From contig JALQPE010000629.1 of assembly GCA_030407315.1 (NCBI GenBank), forward strand, positions 1 through 43,281: 43,281 nt of DNA, in the 5' to 3' direction. Position 1 is the first letter of the stretch. Every line of letters starts with the position of its first letter. Positions 37,732 to 43,281 of the stretch are shown piece after piece. The notes beneath the pieces were generated by a model that saw only the letters and a program-made list of their open reading frames with translations, was not told where the DNA came from and ran no database searches. The position numbers and the translations under genes were made by a program. The stretch is from Asparagopsis taxiformis. Its lineage: Eukaryota; Rhodophyta; Florideophyceae; Bonnemaisoniales; Bonnemaisoniaceae.

Positions 37732-39944
37732 ATGAGCACGAGAGATGAATACTTCCCAGAAGGGCAAACATACTCTCCCAATTCATATACTGAGCCGGTC
37801 CTTCAACGAATACAATCGGTTGTATTTCGTGACCATTCTCAAGCTGAGTACACTGAGCAAGTATACATGTGGAAGCCTCTCTTGCTGAAGAGAAAATTAG
37901 ACCTCGAACTTACGGAACTAAGGACAAGAAGAATCAAGCTTGCAGAAGAATGTTCCGATCTTTCCGTTTCTTCATGGGAGTGCTGCAAGAGGTTCAGGTG
38001 TTTTGCTTCTGTAGACGAGTCATTTCTGCTCGCTCAACGTCGGCCGTTCCTACTAATGGACCAATTCGAAGAAAGAATGCGCTCATATCAATGCTGAGAA
38101 TGATAAATGGAAAGAAAGGAAGCATTAAAAAGTTCTATTTTGACGGGAAGCCAGTATGTTCAAGCTTCCTCGAGAAAGGGTTCAAAGTCTCTCGTTTCCT
38201 TCAGTGCGCTGTGAAAGAAACAAGTAAGTCAAGAGGTACAAAATCTCTTTTTAGATTACCTCGACTAAGTTCTGGAATGAGCACGCGGGATGTTATTCGT
38301 GTGTATATTGACAATCTCGCCGAAAGTACTTCTAATAGGATGCCGGACACTGGAGAGATGCATCTCCCTTACTTCGAGAAAAAAGAAGTGTACAGTCTAT
38401 TCTGCTCTCAATGGAAAGAAGTGGATTGTCTGCAGAATACAGTTCCACCCCCGAGCTACACATACTTCCTTTTCCTTGAAGTCTGGAAGTCATTCTGTCC
38501 GATTGTCAAATGCAGAAAGGTGCATCGGTTTTCGAAGTGCGACATTTGTGAACATCTTAGGAAACAGCTTGCTGATGCAGGATTAAATCGTGAGAAGACT
38601 GACAAACTGAGGAAGCTGAAGGTCCAACACAACCGTTTCGTGGAGAAAGAGAGACTTCAATACTACCGGAATAGAGAAAATGCTCGCCATCATCCACGAA
38701 AGTTTGTCAGCATAATCATTGATGGTGCCACACAAGCTCCATACGCACTCCCGCATTGGCCATTTGAGACTAAGACGACTCAAAAAGGTCACAAGATCAA
38801 TATTCATCTAACTGGAGTTCTTGAACATGGTCCAACGAATCATCTATTTCTGTTCACAATGACAGATGAGTTTGATACTGGATCAAATCATGTAATTGAA
38901 GCGATGCATAGGTGGCTCTCTCGGAAGGCTGCGAAAGGAAAGCTACCGGATACTCTTTACGTTCAGCTAGACAACTGTGGTCGGGAAAACAAGAACCGCT
39001 ATTTTTTTGCGTATTGTGAGTGTCTAGTTTCGAAAGGTGTCTTCCAAGAAGTCTTTGTTTCTTTTTTGCCCCGTTGGCCATACCCACGAAGACATTGACC
39101 AGTGTTTCTCTTGTACTTCCGAAGGCTACGAACAAACAGCGCGATAACCCTTGAAGATTTAATTTTGCAACTATCGAAATCTTACACACCTACCCCAACC
39201 GTATCCCACATGCAATCTATCGCAAACCTATCAGGGTTATTTGAAGAATCAAAATGTCTCGAGAAGGTCTCTTCATTCTCTCAGTTCAGATACTTCCAAT
39301 TCAGCAGGAAACCAGGTGAACCACGAAGTATTCACGAGCGATTCCAGACTACAGTCTCGGTTAAGAGAGATTGCAATGGTAATTCGAGTGGTCTCCATGC
39401 AAATATACATGGTGGGTTTCTGAAGTTTACGCCCAATATTTTTCGATGCACCACCCACAGAAACTTGCCCCTCCAGATAACTACCGAGATGTATGTCGAG
39501 GAATCTCTGCGGCAGAAGCCCGCATTTCCGATTTCCATCGAATGGTAGCTCTGGAGAAGCTTGCAGATATAATATATACTCCACGCTCAGATAATATGCA
39601 CTGGGACCACGACACCTCTCCAGAACAAAATGGAAGGCATTTTGCAATTTTGCTGAATGGCAATGCAGAAATGAACGAGACAGACTTATCCGACGAAGAT
39701 GCCTCTGATCCTCTGGCGAATTACAGCTATAACGTTGGAGACATGATTGCTGTCAGGACAGCCGAGCCATCAAATCCCTTCTGGCTCTCATATGTTACTG
39801 AAGTGCAGGTTAACAGTAGCGGAGAAATATGGCTCCTGGTGTGAGATGGCTGCAGGCGTATACTAACATGAAAGACCCATTCAAGTCAAAGTACAGTGAG
39901 GCAAAGAAAGGAATGGAGATGTATGGACCTCTGAAATCAGTGTG
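37732..39944 (+). pseudogene. Frameshifted DDE-like transposase (DUF7869-type)
   Basis: ATG at 37732 (MSTRDEYF), then a shift into the 37869-39098 frame, which carries a zinc-binding FSKCDICEHLRKQL, SIIIDGATQAPYALP, and LYVQLDNCGRENKNRYF. Near 39070, at a C4 run, the frame slips, and VGHTHEDIDQCFS continues in the next one. Later frames (39102-39548, 39446-39844, then to TGA 39942-39944) give ITLEDLILQL and a C-terminal small-barrel-like GDMIAVRTAEPSNPFWLSYV. The DGxxQ / DNxxxENKN / HTHED set is typical of a large transposase-like family annotated as DUF7869 in eukaryotes; that name is from memory. At least four frameshifts make it dead as read. Confidence 0.7.
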
Positions 39945-41292
39945 AACACAGTCTTGGCACGTTTGACGAGACTAAGAAAGGATAAGACTCTGTCAATGGG
40001 AGATGTGAAGATGATAAAAGAGAGTCTCACATACGTTCCAACACATTCTTGAGGTATTGTGTATTGTCGTACACAAGAAAACAATGGATACTATCATAGC
40101 CCCCTGATTCACCGTAAGCGACAATTACCTCGTGTATTCGACCCACTTGGCTTCTAATAAGGCTGAAAAAGAATTAAGATGTAGTTCCTCTCCGCTTACG
40201 AATTGGAATTATCCATATGAATACTTCGTCATAATAAATAAGCAGGCGGCTTTTGAACGAATAACCGCAGCTAGATATGAAGCACATACAGTCTAGCACC
40301 GCCAACATCAATCGGAGTTTAGAATATTATACAACCGCGTATGAAGATCGCAGAATGTGACCAGCGCCGTATGTTGCAAGCTTGAGTAGAGCAGTTGAGA
40401 ATTGGATTTACCAATACAGGGTCAAATCGAAAGACTTCCGCTTACAAAAACTCTTTGTGTCTCTCCTGAGCAGACTATCTGAGAAAGCACCATCACAGGA
40501 AGATACACACATATCGCGTTGATGTCGCCTCCACGGTGCATATTTTGGATTAAGTTCCTAATTTCAAATTCCAGCCCAATGACCCAATAGCTGAGATCTA
40601 TCTTTGATGTGATATGTGCTTCACACATGTCCATATGTCAACGACTGGTATGTATACAAATTCACTGCACAGATGACACGTAAAACACGAGCGTACGCTC
40701 AAAGACAACTTTGGAATTTCAAATTCCTGTACAGTACATTGGACTATGGTTCAATTTGGAATCAATAGTGCACCTGCTTATAAATTAAAGAACATTTCGA
40801 GAGCTGCTCGGTTGAACAAATATACTGTCAGGAAGTCCGCTTGTCCGCCTGGTTCTTCTGGAGTTTCAACTAAGCCATTTGGCTAGCTGACAGCTGCCTC
40901 ATCAAGACGCTTGCTGACCTCTTGAATCTCCAAACAATGTCAGTGCTTCACGCAAATTAAATGGAGATATTGAATTGCGCATTAATGCAATTCAAATTGG
41001 TCCATCCGCACACGCCGATCCCCTCATTAGGTTTTGCTCCAGCTCACATTCGGATGGACTGCTTTCCACCACGTAAATAGCACCTGCAGCAAGTTCCATC
41101 AAAATCAATCTAAAAACTAATGTTATGTTTTATTTGTCCGTTATACACACTGTGTAACACATGAACCGTAGACATGGTACTCCCAATACACTGCAGTGTA
41201 TGTATGGTATCCATCATTCATTAGTATGATAGCGGAGTACAGGACTGACACATGGCAAAATGGCCGTGGAATACTGTGCACATAATTCTGTT
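39945..41292. other. Gene-free stretch; possible gypsy LTR location
   Basis: No coding frame seen. The gypsy pol fragment ends at 41293 on the minus strand, so a 3' LTR would be expected at lower coordinates here, but no second copy is in the window to define it. Confidence 0.35.
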
Positions 41293-43281
41293 CTAAAATA
41301 AATATTCTGATTTGGTGCTCACTGTGTTTTTTGTTGACCGTCGCCCGTTGGTTGGTGGTACTTCGTGTTTGACGATGGTGCGTTCATACCTAATGTGGTG
41401 GTGGTGGCGCGCTAGCGGAAGGTTATGTCCGTGGGGATGTTGTTCGTTCGGCCGGGGGGCGAGTGCAACTCTGTCGAGGCTAACCTTTTCGGTGATACCC
41501 TCTCGGTCGATGAAACTGTTCGCCGTCCTGCACGGATAACCCTATAGGGCCTTGAGCTATTGGAGTTAGCTTGTTCCGTTCACGGACTTCTGGGTTATCC
41601 AGATAAACGTAATCATCGGTAGTGATGAGTCGTTTAGACTTCCGTATTGACGGTCTAAGTTACGCTTGTAGCGTGCTTGCGCGCTGTGAAGGCGTTTACC
41701 TGCCATATCAATGGTATCCGTAATACGGCGTAAGAAGTCTTGCTTCGTGAACGCGTCAGGCGTTGCCCTCCTTTTCACTGAATGGTGTGTCGCATATGGC
41801 GGTGGGAGTCGGCTTAGGATTAGGTCGAAGGGTGTGGTACCCGTGTGCGATGCACGTGCGTATTGTACGCATGGTTAACGCTGATGCGTAAACATCCCAG
41901 TCATCCTGGTTATCATTAACGTAATTACGTAGCATGCTCAATAGAGTACGGTTATACCGTTCGACTTGCCCATTTGTCTGGGGATGGTAAGCCGTCGTGA
42001 AGACGTTCTTCGTTCCTAACTGGAGGCAGACAGCCTGGAAGAACTTCGACGCAAATTGCGGACCGTTATCGGATAGTAATGTCCGTGGAGGACCATACTT
42101 AAACACCCAATGTGTAACAAGGCTACTGTCACATGGTACGCCGTAATGCTTCGCAGGGGCACCACTTGGGTGAGCTTGGAGAAGCGACATGAAATCACCA
42201 GTAGATGCACATTGCCTTTCTTGGTACGAGGTAGAGGACCGAGAAGGTCAATTGCAACGTCATCCAATGGTGTGGTAGCTGGGAACAGCTGAAGGGTACT
42301 CGCATGTTTGCGCAACCGTAGTCGGTTCCTGGCACACGCTGAACAGCGTTCAACCGTTCCGGTTATGTCCGCAGCCATTGCAGGCCAGTAGTACGATAGG
42401 CGCATCGTTTCGTACATACGATTCTGACCAGGATGTCCTGCCAAGATGCGTGGGTGGCACATCGTCAATAGACGTTGCCGTAAGGCTTTGGGTACCACAA
42501 TCTGGGATGACCCGTCCCATTTGGACTTCCTACAAAGGACACCGTCTTCATCTTCGAAGAAGAGCGAGTCAGACTTCTGAGAGGCTAAGCCTGTTGACAG
42601 AAGTCGTCCGTTCGTTGCTCTTCGAGCCACTCCTTGCGAGTTATCGGGCTGAAGCTCTCCGTTTGCGGATGGGTTGCTAAGACGGGGCACCGTTGCGATT
42701 AGGCGCCTCCTCGGCGTGGTCTCTTGCTAGAGAAAGGTCGTAGAACCAGACATCTGTGTCGTCATGGACTTCCATTTCACCTTGCGGTGCATGCGTGGCC
42801 AACAGAGTTGTATTTCGTCATCGATGATGATAGGCGTTTCGCCGTTAGTTTCAACACGCGAAAGGGCGTCTGGTAGTTTGGTGAACCCGACCGGGTCGGT
42901 AGACTATTTGATAGTCAATTCCGCAAGTCGGAGACGCCAACGGCAGAGTCTCCCTGAAGGGTCATTAATATTCATAAGCCAACGCAGCGCGTTATGGTCC
43001 GTCCGGACTACAAACTTTGTTTGCTCCAAGTATGGACGTAGGATAGTAACAGCCCATACGACTGCTAGACATTCACGCTCCGTAGGGGAGTAACCTCTTT
43101 CAGGTTAGTCAAGGTCCGTGACCAATAGCCAACTGGCTTGAGATCATTCTCTTCCCTTGCTGCTGAAGCAGGGCGCATCCTATTTGGTATGCGGAAGCGT
43201 CCGTATCCACGGTGTAGGGATGGCCCAACTTGGGTAGAGCCAGTATCGCGGTTGAGTCATAACCTCCTTAAGAGCGTTGAA
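41293..43281 (-). pseudogene. Ty3/gypsy pol fragment (RNase H, integrase), frameshifted, runs off window
   Basis: Read on the minus strand from the window end: an RNase H with PYTVDTDASAYQIGCALLQQ, YSPTERECLAVVWA and VRTDHNALRWLM (about 43230-42960, more than one frame). Integrase follows: HPRILAGHPGQNRMYETMRLSYYW with CSAC (zinc-binding), DDVAIDLLGPL, then after a shift LLSDNGPQFASKFF and HPQTNGQVERYNRTL (42690-41756). The integrase tail shows KRNLDRQ, and a GPY/F-like block (near 41545) needs another shift; the frame closes with TAG at 41293-41295. RNase H before integrase is gypsy order. Multiple shifts and stops show a decayed copy; the LTRs are not visible. Confidence 0.85.

Overview
This window comes from a eukaryotic nuclear genome dense in mobile DNA. 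A Ty1/copia element and a decayed Ty3/gypsy element show it is eukaryotic, although bacterial-looking families (ParB-like DGxHR domains, a DPPY/F amino-methyltransferase) dominate the coding content. The larger reading frames are long and apparently intronless. An intron-poor alga, for example a red alga, would fit, but the species cannot be fixed from sequence alone.

Main object: positions 4928-35092 look like one giant CACTA-type DNA transposon (30,165 bp; about 23.4 kb before a later retrotransposon insertion). It has 19-bp terminal inverted repeats beginning CACTACTG (16 of 19 positions match), flanking TG dinucleotides consistent with a 2-bp target duplication, and large subterminal arrays of the palindromic motif ACTGCCTGAGGCAGT at both ends (4965-5330 and 33890-35065). 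Inside, left to right, are: a broken coiled-coil gene (5620-7141,+); two palindromic sites (7461-7607); a protein with a Tudor/Agenet-like N-terminus (7720-9129,-); a ParB-like protein (9857-11422,+) overlapping a beta-class DNA amino-methyltransferase fused to a SET domain (11305-13065,+); a four-unit, 114-bp-period palindrome array (13190-13665); a ParB-like/2-oxoglutarate-Fe(II) dioxygenase fusion (13984-16914,-); a second palindrome array (17340-17640); a second ParB/dioxygenase gene (17940-28179,-) split by the copia element; another palindrome (28468-28486); and a large DDE-type transposase (28782-32483,-).

All the palindromes share the core AATAATACCCGGTATTATT and occur only between genes. 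My working model is a self-mobilising element with its own chromatin kit: ParB-like proteins that may recognise the parS-like palindromes, a DNA methyltransferase and a possible DNA hydroxylase or demethylase as writer and eraser, a SET histone methyltransferase domain, and a Tudor-like reader. The domains and repeats are visible in the sequence; the functional coupling is inference.

The copia element (18383-25092, minus strand) has 616-bp LTRs with four differences, a CCCAC target duplication, a primer site matching the anticodon arm of initiator-Met tRNA, an extra upstream ORF with two U1-type zinc fingers, and one continuous gag-pol frame broken by two TAG codons. It cut the second ParB/dioxygenase gene; removing it gives an in-frame junction.

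Flanks: left (1-4927) is an older, frameshifted relative of the ParB/MTase-SET pair (227-3481) and a coiled-coil gene running into the left terminus. Right of 35092 are a ParB-like gene cut by the right terminus (to 35820), a long gene-free stretch, a frameshifted transposase with an HTHED motif (37732-39944), and a frameshifted gypsy pol fragment (41293-43281) that runs off the window.
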